This document shows, piece after piece, positions 1-7,283 of a stretch of DNA of 64,000 nt; positions within the stretch are counted from its first letter, which is position 1; every line of letters starts with the position of its first letter. The notes beneath the pieces are model-generated. The model saw nothing but the letters and a program-made list of their open reading frames with translations. It ran no database searches and was not told the origin of the DNA. A program made the position numbers and the translations under genes. This DNA comes from Bacteroidota bacterium (GTDB lineage Bacteria > Bacteroidota > Bacteroidia > Bacteroidales > Prolixibacteraceae): positions 43,991-107,990 of the forward strand of contig JAEYXH010000006.1 of assembly GCA_023428545.1 (NCBI GenBank), written 5' to 3'.

Positions 1-83
1 TAATCGATTCCAGAAGCTCGGGTTGAAATGAGAAAACTACTTAATGAAATGATATAAAATATTACTTTGGTTCATTGCTGACG

Positions 84-114
84 TTGCTATTCTCCTGAAT
101 TAAACTTAATTTTG
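84..114 (+). promoter_or_regulatory. Bacteroidota-type promoter for the small membrane protein gene
   Basis: A TTG at 84-86 is followed after 20 nt by TAATTTTG at 107-114, matching the Bacteroidota primary-sigma consensus TTG-N19/20-TAnnTTTG. Transcription would start near 120, about 60 nt before the ATG at 180. Seen by eye only. Confidence 0.55.
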
Positions 115-179
115 GATGTGAGTCAATAGGGAATAATTTTGGCTTATTAGCTAACTGATACAAACACAATACCTTGTTT

Positions 180-398
180 ATGCATTTACTTAATTTTATC
201 GGACCGCAAGAAATTATTATTCTTATGGTTTTTGTTGTTCCTTTTTTGTTTATTCTGCCTTTGATAGCTTTGATGCTAGTTGTTACCAATCAGTTTGAAG
301 GCAATGATAAATTGATGTGGGTACTGATCATCCTGTTTTTGCCGATCCTTGGTTCCCTGCTTTACTTTGTTTTCGGACACAGCAAGAGGCTGAAATAA
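180..398 (+). CDS. Small two-helix membrane protein, PLDc_N-like
   Basis: A 72-residue protein from the ATG at 180; an in-frame TTG at 174 would add two residues. It has two hydrophobic helices (roughly residues 10-33 and 46-66), separated by a short polar loop, and a basic tail. The second helix carries the pattern W-x(5)-L-P-I-L-G-x-L-L-Y-F typical of the PLDc_N family (the N-terminal membrane segment of cardiolipin synthases, also found as stand-alone small proteins). No phospholipase catalytic domain is present, so enzymatic activity is not expected. A promoter-like element lies at 84-114. The role is unknown. Confidence 0.75.
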   Translation: MHLLNFIGPQEIIILMVFVVPFLFILPLIALMLVVTNQFEGNDKLMWVLIILFLPILGSLLYFVFGHSKRLK

Positions 399-432
399 AT
401 AAATGCCATAGAAGTGTATTTTTTTGTTTCGG

Positions 433-921
433 TTAAGTGATTAGTGCATAATGCAGGGAGAGGGTTGTCAGGTGCAGTCTGAGAATTCGTACATCCAAAT
501 TCCTGAAAAAGTTTTCTTTTCCCCGGTTTAGAATGATTTGTTCATTTCTATGTGTGCAATGTTGTTCATACAAGAAATCATTTACCAACATAATTTTTTG
601 TATCAAATGGATTCGTCCTTTCAGGTATGATATGATTTCCCGGCCTTTATACCCTAATAGTGTGCAGGTAGCAGTGTATTCTCTCGGAATTTCAATGTCG
701 GTTTTATCCGAAAGCGCCATCATGAGTACTCCATTTAAAACGAGAATCTTATCTGAAATTTCCGGTTTTTGGATATAGTTTCTGAAATTTCCTGAAGGGT
801 TTAATGAGTTTACAAACATTTCATCTACTGTACCCTCTATTAGATCAATTAGGTTTTCCAAATTTTTAAGGATCATTTCATCCTTGCCACTAAAAAGAAT
901 TTTGAGTAGGTTGTAATACAT
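433..921 (-). CDS. Hypothetical protein, 162 residues
   Basis: I do not recognise the family. The product is soluble, largely alpha-helical and rich in Leu/Ile, with no signal peptide or membrane segment. A basic middle part (around residues 88-130) contains Lys/Arg and two His residues. The frame is open for 162 codons and codon choice looks protein-like, while the opposite-strand frame at 533-778 is shorter and rich in Cys and Phe, so I treat that one as the shadow. The region upstream of the start holds a long imperfect stem-loop (1014-1116). The gene stands alone, with no same-strand neighbour in view. Confidence 0.5.
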   Translation of the reverse strand: MYYNLLKILFSGKDEMILKNLENLIDLIEGTVDEMFVNSLNPSGNFRNYIQKPEISDKILVLNGVLMMALSDKTDIEIPREYTATCTLLGYKGREIISYLKGRIHLIQKIMLVNDFLYEQHCTHRNEQIILNRGKENFFRNLDVRILRLHLTTLSLHYALIT

Positions 922-1013
922 GGTTTATACTAGTTATAAAAATTTGATTTTGTTTGTTATTGAACTTAGCTTACAGCTTGCGTCGATGTTGCCGGTCACG
1001 AGGATAACATAAA

Positions 1014-1116
1014 ACTCATGCAATCACCGCGCCAACGAACGAAGTTTCATGGTGGGTTCTACAAACGTCAACAAAACACTTCCATTCATTGGTTGTTATA
1101 CCGGGACTGCATGAGT
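1014..1116 (-). repeat. Long imperfect stem-loop element, better paired on the minus strand
   Basis: Two nested inverted repeats are visible. The outer arm 1014-1029 (ACTCATGCAATCACCG) pairs with 1101-1116, and the inner arm 1032-1044 (CCAACGAACGAAG) pairs with 1079-1092. Inner-stem mismatches are C.A as plus-strand pairs and become G.T/G.U wobbles on the minus strand, and one base is bulged. The structured form is therefore probably minus-strand RNA or single-stranded bottom-strand DNA. It lies in a gene-free stretch (922-1419), 93-195 nt upstream of the hypothetical gene at 433-921. It could be a dispersed repeat, a leader RNA structure or an attC-like recombination hairpin; I cannot decide between them. 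Confidence 0.5.
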
Positions 1117-1419
1117 CGCTGGTGGACAGGTAATTCATAAGGCTCTTTAATTAAATAATTAATTAAGGTGTTATGAATGAGACTGTTGTGTGAATAGATC
1201 CATTTAACTCCCTTTTGTTTTATTAAACTAATATCTATTCAATTTCAATGTAAAGAACTAAATTGCTTGATACAAACATAATCAAAGTGTTATATTGATG
1301 ATTTCCTTCAAGCGTGGACAAAACGTGGACAAGTAAAAAATTAATTAATTTTTAAAATAAACATATGTAATTATATAAATTACATTACTTAACTTTGATG
1401 GGTATATTTCTGATCACCT
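1117..1419. other. AT-rich intergenic stretch with a short direct repeat
   Basis: No gene is seen. The stretch is strongly AT-rich (several TTAATTAA-type runs). It carries a 9-bp direct repeat, CGTGGACAA, at 1313-1321 and 1324-1332 (11-nt period). TAACTTTG at 1390-1397 fits the Bacteroidota -7 element for the gene starting at 1420, but no TTG at the right distance was found. Confidence 0.4.
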
Positions 1420-2946
1420 ATGTTGTCTAAGAAAATCAAAATATTCGACTTGCATCCTCTTTATAACCCTCTGGTTTATGCTATAGTTACACTATTTGTT
1501 TATAATGCGGGAAGCGTTAAAGGAAATGACTATGCCGGTCAGATTTCACAGGCATTCTGGCCATTTACCTCCTTTCTTTATGCTGCAACGGAGGGGCCAA
1601 CTATTCTTATACATCCGGTTTCACAAACTGAATGCTATTATCGTACTATCTCTTTTTTTGTCAAGGCAAGTGGGGAAAATCTTCGATTTGCCTGGGAGCG
1701 AAAACTTCCCGGAGGGGATTTTTACCTGATCCCTGAAGGTGACCTCAAGGTATCTTTCCCCTCTCCGGGGTACATCACCATAAAAGATGTTGGCACAGCG
1801 GCTAATCCTGATGGCACAGAATACAGGGCTGTAGTATCTGACGGATCCTTATCGGTTGTTTCTCAACCAGCAGTTTTGACTATCAATCGTATTACCGGGG
1901 TCCTTGCATCCACTGACCCTCCTAATGCAACAAGCATACGTTTATGTGCCGGGACTGAGTTTTCGTGGAAAGTTAATACAAATTATCCTGAGAATGTCAC
2001 CGGTTATCAGTGGATGAAATACCATGGTCTAAATGATTGGAGGCCTGTAGTTGACGATGAGTTTATAACCGGAAGCCAGACTGGACAGCTTCACTTTAAT
2101 AGAATCATACCTTATCATTCAGGTCGTTATTACGTCAGCATTCGTTTCAGGTCCTCTGCTGTAACAGGTTGCACTGTATCAAGCCAATCAAGCTTCAATC
2201 GGCAAATCGAAGTGTATGTCCCGCCCGAAATGGCTCTGGCTTGCCCGGTTATAGAAACATATTATCCGCCCAATGACAGCGGTTTTTATCTGGGGGATTT
2301 TCCAGTGGAGGCGACAAATGAGTGTGGTCCCATTAAAATGGTTTATATCGTTGATAATGTCGAGATAGAAATGCCTTATTTGTTTGAATCCGGTACAACT
2401 ATAGTCGAGGTGTTTGCACGTGATATTCCTGAGATGGGATTACTATGTACCTATACAGTAAATGTAGGTGATCAAACGCCTCCTGATTTTCAGGTTCCTG
2501 GAGACCCTTATCGTTTCTGTCAAACACTGCCTGAGCTTGTTTGTTATGGTGATTTCGGTATCGAACTGGAATCAAAATATAATGATGTCGTTTTACAAGG
2601 TCCGGAACTTTCGGTATTCGACCTCGATCCCACTGTTTTTGGATGGAGCGATAATCTTTGTCCTGTTGATGAGCTCATTCTTCACTGGGCAATTGAGTTT
2701 TCCGCTATTGAGGATCCCTCGAACCCAGATTTGCTTGAGCCGAAAGAACCTGTCTCCGGGACCGGCCAGCCTTCTTTATCAATTAAGGATTTATGTCTGC
2801 CTGGAGGCCCTGAGGGCAGTCCAATGACAGTGCATGCCATCAGATATTGGCTTGAAGACTGTCATGGGATTATCTCTGATGCCAAAAGTGTTCCCATCAT
2901 TATCTTTTCCCGTCCGGGAATTGTAATGTCGACTGGGTATCCCTGA
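1420..2946 (+). CDS. Secreted Ig-like repeat surface protein
   Basis: A 508-residue protein with a hydrophobic N-terminal segment (about residues 17-35) that could be a signal peptide, followed by extracellular-type beta sequence. Patterns resemble Bacteroidota Ig-like or HYR-type surface modules, for example a segment ending GTEYRAVVSDGS, then GYQWMK and SGRYYVSI. Aromatic, Pro, Gly, Ser and Thr residues are abundant, and there are scattered Cys pairs. It ends without a recognisable T9SS C-terminal sorting domain. It leads a three-gene surface cassette with the genes at 3104 and 4240, the last of which does carry a sorting domain. Reading frames after the stop (to about 3079) suggest the 3' end may be frameshifted. 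Exact function unknown; adhesion or matrix binding is a guess. Confidence 0.7.
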   Translation: MLSKKIKIFDLHPLYNPLVYAIVTLFVYNAGSVKGNDYAGQISQAFWPFTSFLYAATEGPTILIHPVSQTECYYRTISFFVKASGENLRFAWERKLPGGDFYLIPEGDLKVSFPSPGYITIKDVGTAANPDGTEYRAVVSDGSLSVVSQPAVLTINRITGVLASTDPPNATSIRLCAGTEFSWKVNTNYPENVTGYQWMKYHGLNDWRPVVDDEFITGSQTGQLHFNRIIPYHSGRYYVSIRFRSSAVTGCTVSSQSSFNRQIEVYVPPEMALACPVIETYYPPNDSGFYLGDFPVEATNECGPIKMVYIVDNVEIEMPYLFESGTTIVEVFARDIPEMGLLCTYTVNVGDQTPPDFQVPGDPYRFCQTLPELVCYGDFGIELESKYNDVVLQGPELSVFDLDPTVFGWSDNLCPVDELILHWAIEFSAIEDPSNPDLLEPKEPVSGTGQPSLSIKDLCLPGGPEGSPMTVHAIRYWLEDCHGIISDAKSVPIIIFSRPGIVMSTGYP

Positions 2947-3103
2947 ATGACCTCAGTACGACAATGCCCCGATCTGTTTAGCCTTCATTGAAATTAATCG
3001 TAAAATTCACTGCTTTCATGTTAAGTGGATAGATCCATTGAATTATCAGGGACTTCCATCGAATCTGAAAAATGGTTAGTATCTATTAAATATTTTACAA
3101 ATT

Positions 3104-4162
3104 ATGAAAAAATCAATCCTGTTTGCGGCAATCTTATATTGCCTGTCGTTTGGAGCTAAGGGTCAGGCAATTACTTATACCTTAGCCAGACCCATAAATT
3201 GTTCTTCCAGTCCTGATGGATTGCATCCGGTTCCCGGTGTACCCTATGTTTACAAAGCGGATTTTATCCCTGAAAAGGGACAGGCAACCTGGTTTGTTAC
3301 CACTAATCCTGTATTTATTTCAGGCGGTAGCTTGTCGAATGATCTGGAGATTATAGGTGGAGATTATATTGAATCAGCTACAGGGTTAGGACTTAGCTCT
3401 GTTGATCAGAATCCTTCGGCAATCGAAATAGTTTGGAAACCAAATGGGTTATCAAAGGTTGACTATGGATCAGAAAACAAGAGTCCACTTTTTGTCGGGG
3501 TTTTCTATAGTGGTCCCGAAGATGCTTGCGGTAAAAACATCCAGGCATTCAAGATCAGTCCGGTAATTGCATTTACACTTGATATTACCAATGTATCCAA
3601 AATTGGCAATGAGTATGTACCTCTGGCTTACAATGAGTCATTGCATCATTGTCCCACTGATCCGGTAAGTTCGGAATACGATTACGGAACTGACCGGATG
3701 GTAATGAATTATGGAATCAATAGCCTGATGTTTGAGGTGGTAGCAGCAAATTTTACAGATTCGTTTTATCCCTATTTCTCGGTTGAAGGTTTGGTGGAGG
3801 GGCAGACTGCCGACATATATTGGGGGTATACTCCAGAGACTGCCAATGTTGCCCTTGCAATTGGTGTTACCGGAAACTGGACCATGGCTAGGGAGTCTGC
3901 GATTGCGGCCAAAACTGAGGAATCAGACACATCAAGTGGCGTCTCTATTTTTGTAAGGATTGACATTCATCAAAACAAGTATGAAGGCTTGACCGGGAAT
4001 TCCGTGACACTCAAGGTTGATGCCTATGGTAATGGATATCTTGAAGATGTAAATGAATCCTGCGTTGCGGAAGGCAATTTTGCTGATCAGGCAACACAGG
4101 ATTTATTACCCCGGCCTTCTATTTCAAATGAAGATCCAATCTCATTTATAATCAAGGATTAA
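3104..4162 (+). CDS. Secreted protein of unknown function in the T9SS cassette
   Basis: A 352-residue protein with a clear signal peptide (basic start, hydrophobic core, cleavage probably after residue 21 in AKGQA). The mature part is beta-rich with Ser/Thr/Gly/Asp stretches and two pairs of Cys, and has no C-terminal membrane or sorting segment. I do not recognise a named family. It sits between the Ig-like protein (ends 2946) and the T9SS type B sorting-domain protein (starts 4240), 77 nt before the latter, so it is probably co-expressed with them as part of a cell-surface or extracellular assembly. Confidence 0.65.
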   Translation: MKKSILFAAILYCLSFGAKGQAITYTLARPINCSSSPDGLHPVPGVPYVYKADFIPEKGQATWFVTTNPVFISGGSLSNDLEIIGGDYIESATGLGLSSVDQNPSAIEIVWKPNGLSKVDYGSENKSPLFVGVFYSGPEDACGKNIQAFKISPVIAFTLDITNVSKIGNEYVPLAYNESLHHCPTDPVSSEYDYGTDRMVMNYGINSLMFEVVAANFTDSFYPYFSVEGLVEGQTADIYWGYTPETANVALAIGVTGNWTMARESAIAAKTEESDTSSGVSIFVRIDIHQNKYEGLTGNSVTLKVDAYGNGYLEDVNESCVAEGNFADQATQDLLPRPSISNEDPISFIIKD

Positions 4163-4239
4163 TGTCTTAACTGCTGATGGTTTTTATAATCACAATCATG
4201 GATGCAAGAACCAATAAATTACGCAGGAAAACCTGAATT

Positions 4240-4914
4240 GTGAGATATTCTTGCTACACTGTTTTGGCCTGGCTTAAGATTTTGATCATTCTGCCGCTGA
4301 TTCTTAAGGGATCGAAAACGGCAGGTGTAAATGAAATTCTTCCGGGTGAGATTTCAGGAATCCAGATCAGGGTTCCTCCTGGAGTTTATTGCTTTTGGGA
4401 GCTTTATTCCAGTAGGGTCAGTGACTATATATCCAACCCAGGAAATTGTAAACAAACTCAGGCAGAAATTATACAAGGGCAGGGAACTTCTGAAATTCAA
4501 GTTCATTGGAAGGTTGAAGGCACATATTTCTATAAGGTTTCAGTTATTGACCCTTTTGGATGTATGAATGTTTTTGTTGGAATGGTTGTCGTAAAGCACC
4601 AGCCAGGGGAGAAGTTTTTTATTCCTGAAGGATTCTCTCCCGGGTATGATGGAATACATGATGATTTTCGGATTCTTGGTATTGAAGATTATCCGGATGC
4701 ATGCCTGAATGTGTTCAACAGGCAAGGCCAGTTGATTTTTAAAAAGGAAAAGTATGGGAACCTTGCATATTGGGGATTTCCCCGTGATGCATGGTGGAAG
4801 GGAGACAAAGAAGGAGCAGGGTTCGTTCCACAAGGTTCTTACCTGTATGTTTTAATTCTAAATAAAGAAATCACCATCAGAGGTACTGTAACAGTTGCTT
4901 TCGAAAGAAAATAA
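4240..4914 (+). CDS. Secreted protein with T9SS type B (gliding-motility-associated) sorting domain
   Basis: A 224-residue protein starting at GTG 4240, chosen because a basic start and a hydrophobic signal segment (residues 9-25) follow at once. The last 95 residues are a typical type B C-terminal domain: FFIPEGFSPGYDGIHDDFRI, then LNVFNRQGQLIF, a Trp-rich WWKG segment, a GSYLYVL strand and a final Thr/Val strand ending in Arg-Lys. Family knowledge: this domain directs export through the type IX secretion system and surface attachment. The middle is PKD-like and short. It closes the three-gene cassette and is followed by a strong hairpin terminator. Confidence 0.85.
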   Translation: MRYSCYTVLAWLKILIILPLILKGSKTAGVNEILPGEISGIQIRVPPGVYCFWELYSSRVSDYISNPGNCKQTQAEIIQGQGTSEIQVHWKVEGTYFYKVSVIDPFGCMNVFVGMVVVKHQPGEKFFIPEGFSPGYDGIHDDFRILGIEDYPDACLNVFNRQGQLIFKKEKYGNLAYWGFPRDAWWKGDKEGAGFVPQGSYLYVLILNKEITIRGTVTVAFERK

Positions 4915-4933
4915 TCCCAATAACTCTGGTTTA

Positions 4934-4968
4934 AATATTAAATGCCTGCATTGCAGGCATTTAATATT
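4934..4968. terminator. Bidirectional hairpin terminator
   Basis: A perfect 17-bp inverted repeat (4934-4950 and 4952-4968) with a one-base centre, flanked by A/T runs on both sides. It lies between the convergent sorting-domain gene (+) and tRNA-Arg (-), so it can end both transcripts. Confidence 0.8.
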
Positions 4969-4976
4969 ATTTATAG

Positions 4977-5048
4977 TGACCCTATCGGGATTCGAACCCA
5001 AATCGTCAGAACCGGAATCTGAAATTCTATCCATTGAACTATAGGGCC
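4977..5048 (-). tRNA. tRNA-Arg (anticodon CCG)
   Basis: Minus strand. The acceptor arms GGCCCTA and TAGGGTC pair with one G.T. The anticodon stem TCAGA/TCTGA encloses the loop TTCCGGT, giving anticodon CCG (codon CGG, Arg). The T-arm has the usual GGTTCGAATCC loop, the discriminator is A, and CCA is not encoded. A -7 element (TATTTTTG read on the minus strand, 5076-5083) lies just upstream. Confidence 0.96.
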
Positions 5049-5366
5049 AAGCAAGTGAACCTCATTAACAGCCTGCAAAAATAGAAAACTTTGTTGTTCT
5101 TTAAAATCCATGATGGGATTATTTCTGCCAACGAGTGAAATTGTAAACCTTGCAAAAGCGTTTTGCCATACTTTGGTATCAAACCCCAGCAATCCAAATC
5201 CCCGTCCATCTGAAACAGGGTTGAATGTTAACAACTTTGCCGAAACGAGATCAAGTGTTTGGTATAAATCCAATTTGTTAATTATTCCGTTGATAACTGA
5301 ATTGATGAGTTTAAATGAAATAGACCTACTCCAGCTATTTTTACAATGAACTAAAACATTCGAAGG
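5049..5366. other. Intergenic stretch between tRNA-Arg and the HD-domain gene
   Basis: Apart from the tRNA -7 element at 5076-5083 I see no supported feature. A 79-codon plus frame (5110-5349) has no family features or start context and is probably chance. Confidence 0.4.
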
Positions 5367-6155
5367 ATGACAATCGTGGAATTTGATGGCAAGTGCAAGC
5401 AGTTTTTTGAATCGTTTTTACTGTTTTATTCGGGTTGGAATAAAGGACAATCCCGTAAGGTGGAATTAAAAAAGCAACACTGCTATCGGGTTTCCGAACT
5501 AGCTGGTCATATTGCCGCATCATTGCAACTTGACAAGGAGGAAGTGGCTTTGGCAAGAATTATAGGATTGTTGCATGACCTAGGTCGTTTCCCTCAACTT
5601 TTGAAATTCAACACCTATGATGATTCGATATCTGCCGATCATGCGTCACTAGCCATCGATGAACTTGAGAGGGGCAATCTTTTGCAAGAGGTCGACAAGG
5701 AAACAGCCTCATTGATTAAAGTTGCCATTTATCAACACAATAAAGCTGTATTGCCTGAAAACCTTGATGAGCGAGAAATGCTTTTCTGCAATATCCTGAG
5801 GGATGCCGATAAGTTGGATATTCTTCATTCACTTACAGAGTATTACGCCAATCCTTTTGGAGAACCAACCCATAGCATGTCATGGGATTTACCGCGTGGC
5901 AAGGGAATAACAGAAGAAGTTGCCCTGACGATAAAAAGCGGTAAATCGGTTACACGTGAAGAACTTAAAACCCAGGACGATATTAAAATCATGCAGCTTT
6001 CATGGGTCTATGATCTCAATTTTAAAGCTTCTTTCCGGATTCTTTCCAAAGGTCGATATATCGATATTATATACGGAGCACTTCCTAAAAGGGATGTGGT
6101 CTTTGACATTTATCGAAACGTAAGAATCTTTGTCGAGAACCAGTTTTTAAACTGA
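5367..6155 (+). CDS. HD-domain phosphohydrolase
   Basis: A 262-residue soluble protein of the HD superfamily of metal-dependent phosphohydrolases. Metal ligands in order: His38 (HCYRVSELAGH), the His70-Asp71 pair in LLHDLGRFPQ, a further His-Asn near residue 129 (YQHNK) and Asp in LRDADKLDIL near 150. This is the arrangement of nucleotide- or phosphate-ester-cleaving HD enzymes; the substrate cannot be told from sequence. The ATG at 5367 gives a normal N-terminus. The next gene in the same direction is the small [2Fe-2S] protein, 41 nt downstream. Confidence 0.85.
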   Translation: MTIVEFDGKCKQFFESFLLFYSGWNKGQSRKVELKKQHCYRVSELAGHIAASLQLDKEEVALARIIGLLHDLGRFPQLLKFNTYDDSISADHASLAIDELERGNLLQEVDKETASLIKVAIYQHNKAVLPENLDEREMLFCNILRDADKLDILHSLTEYYANPFGEPTHSMSWDLPRGKGITEEVALTIKSGKSVTREELKTQDDIKIMQLSWVYDLNFKASFRILSKGRYIDIIYGALPKRDVVFDIYRNVRIFVENQFLN

Positions 6156-6196
6156 CGATAAAACATTATACCCTAAAAAGTGTTCTGTTTCTTGTT

Positions 6197-6403
6197 ATGG
6201 GAAGGAAACTGGTTTGTTTGTGTAACTTAGTCACGGAAAAGGAGATTCTATCCGCAATAAGAGATGGTGCTGTTTCCCTGCACGATGTAACCGAATTGAC
6301 GGGAGCTGGGGAAAGCTGCGGGCGATGTCGGCCAGTTATTGAAAATATGCTGAAGGAAGCTGGCGTAAATGCTGAACCCAATCCCCAGGGAAGGTTGTTT
6401 TAA
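6197..6403 (+). CDS. BFD-like [2Fe-2S]-binding small protein
   Basis: A 68-residue protein with the four-cysteine pattern of bacterioferritin-associated ferredoxin-like domains: Cys7-x-Cys9 near the N-terminus and Cys41-x2-Cys44 (GESCGRCRP) about 32 residues later. Helices between and after them match the helix-turn-helix fold that binds a [2Fe-2S] cluster. In the family the domain occurs alone (Bfd, electron donor to bacterioferritin) or inside nitrite reductase and NifU-type proteins. No bacterioferritin gene is next to it, so its partner is unknown. It may be cotranscribed with the HD-domain gene and is convergent with galU, 10 nt apart. Confidence 0.88.
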   Translation: MGRKLVCLCNLVTEKEILSAIRDGAVSLHDVTELTGAGESCGRCRPVIENMLKEAGVNAEPNPQGRLF

Positions 6404-6413
6404 TCGCTTAGTG

Positions 6414-7283
6414 TCAAAACTGATTTACAAACGTTTTCATCCATTTTTTTAAATCCTCCCCGATTTCTTCGTCTTTCAGGCCGAAAATTATGTTGGTTTT
6501 AAGAAATCCCATTTTGTTTCCTATATCATATCGTTTACCGTCAAAAATGAGACCGTACATAGCCTGATCCTGAACCATTTTTCGCATTGCATCTGTTAGT
6601 TGGATTTCATTATTCATGCCCGGCGGGGTCTGTTCAAGGTAATCGAAGATGTCGGGAGTGAAAATATACCTACTGGCTACTGCCAAATTCGAGGGTGCTT
6701 CTTCAGCTGATGGCTTTTCAATCCAGTCGGATGCAACATAAACATTGCCTTCAAGTTTGTGCCCATCAATGACACCATAGCGATGTACCAGTTCCGGTTT
6801 AACCTCTTCAAGAGCAACCACTGAGGCACGGTAACGATCAAATACATTCATTAGCTGGCGAGTGACAGGTTCACTGTCACTCTGCACCAGGGTGTCACCC
6901 AAGAGGACAGCAAAGGGTTCATTATTTACATGGTATTTTGCATATCTTACGGCATCCCCCAATCCATTCATCTCTTTCTGCCACACAAAATGAATATTGG
7001 CCATTTTGGATATTCCCCTAATCTTCTCCAGCATTTCATAATTCTGTTTTTCGATCAGTGATTCTTCGAGGAACAGACTTCTGTCGAAGTGTTCCTCAAT
7101 GGCCCTTTTGCCTTTACCTATAATCATCAGGATATCAGTTATTCCCGATGCTACTGCCTCTTCGACTACATACTGGATAACTGGTGTGTCAACAATAGGG
7201 ATCATTTCCTTTGGCTGTGACTTGGTTATCGGAAGAAATCTTGTTCCATAACCAGCGGCCGGAATTACAGCTTTCTTAATCAT
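6414..7283 (-). CDS. galU: UTP--sugar-1-phosphate uridylyltransferase (GalU type)
   Basis: A 289-residue nucleotidyltransferase. It has the N-terminal nucleotide-binding signature AAGYGTRFLPITKSQPKEM (residues 7-25), the sugar-site VLLGDTL near residue 127, the EKPS lysine motif near 190, and the C-terminal RYDIGNKMGFLKTNI characteristic of GalU rather than RmlA. GalU makes UDP-glucose from glucose-1-phosphate and UTP. The ATG overlaps the stop of the upstream GHMP kinase by 4 nt (7280-7283), so the two are translationally coupled. The physiological substrate may therefore be the kinase product, perhaps glucuronate-1-phosphate, or both sugars. Substrate preference cannot be read from the sequence. 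Confidence 0.9.
   Translation of the reverse strand: MIKKAVIPAAGYGTRFLPITKSQPKEMIPIVDTPVIQYVVEEAVASGITDILMIIGKGKRAIEEHFDRSLFLEESLIEKQNYEMLEKIRGISKMANIHFVWQKEMNGLGDAVRYAKYHVNNEPFAVLLGDTLVQSDSEPVTRQLMNVFDRYRASVVALEEVKPELVHRYGVIDGHKLEGNVYVASDWIEKPSAEEAPSNLAVASRYIFTPDIFDYLEQTPPGMNNEIQLTDAMRKMVQDQAMYGLIFDGKRYDIGNKMGFLKTNIIFGLKDEEIGEDLKKWMKTFVNQF

Noticed and set aside
1..57. Possible end of a gene on the plus strand
   Set aside because: The frame ending at TAA 55-57 already has TAA at 1-3, so at most 17 codons are open and no gene can enter from the left edge in this frame.
533..778. Plus-strand ORF of 81 codons
   Set aside because: It overlaps the 162-residue minus-strand gene, is rich in Cys and Phe without domain features, and looks like an antisense shadow.
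1194..3039. Repeated ATAGATCCATT at 1194-1204 and 3029-3039
   Set aside because: Only 11 identical bases with different flanks; chance is a good explanation.
4971..5273. Minus-strand ORF of 100 codons
   Set aside because: It runs through the tRNA-Arg gene and has no protein family features.
5110..5349. Plus-strand ORF of 79 codons
   Set aside because: No start context, domain or neighbour support; probably chance in the intergenic region.
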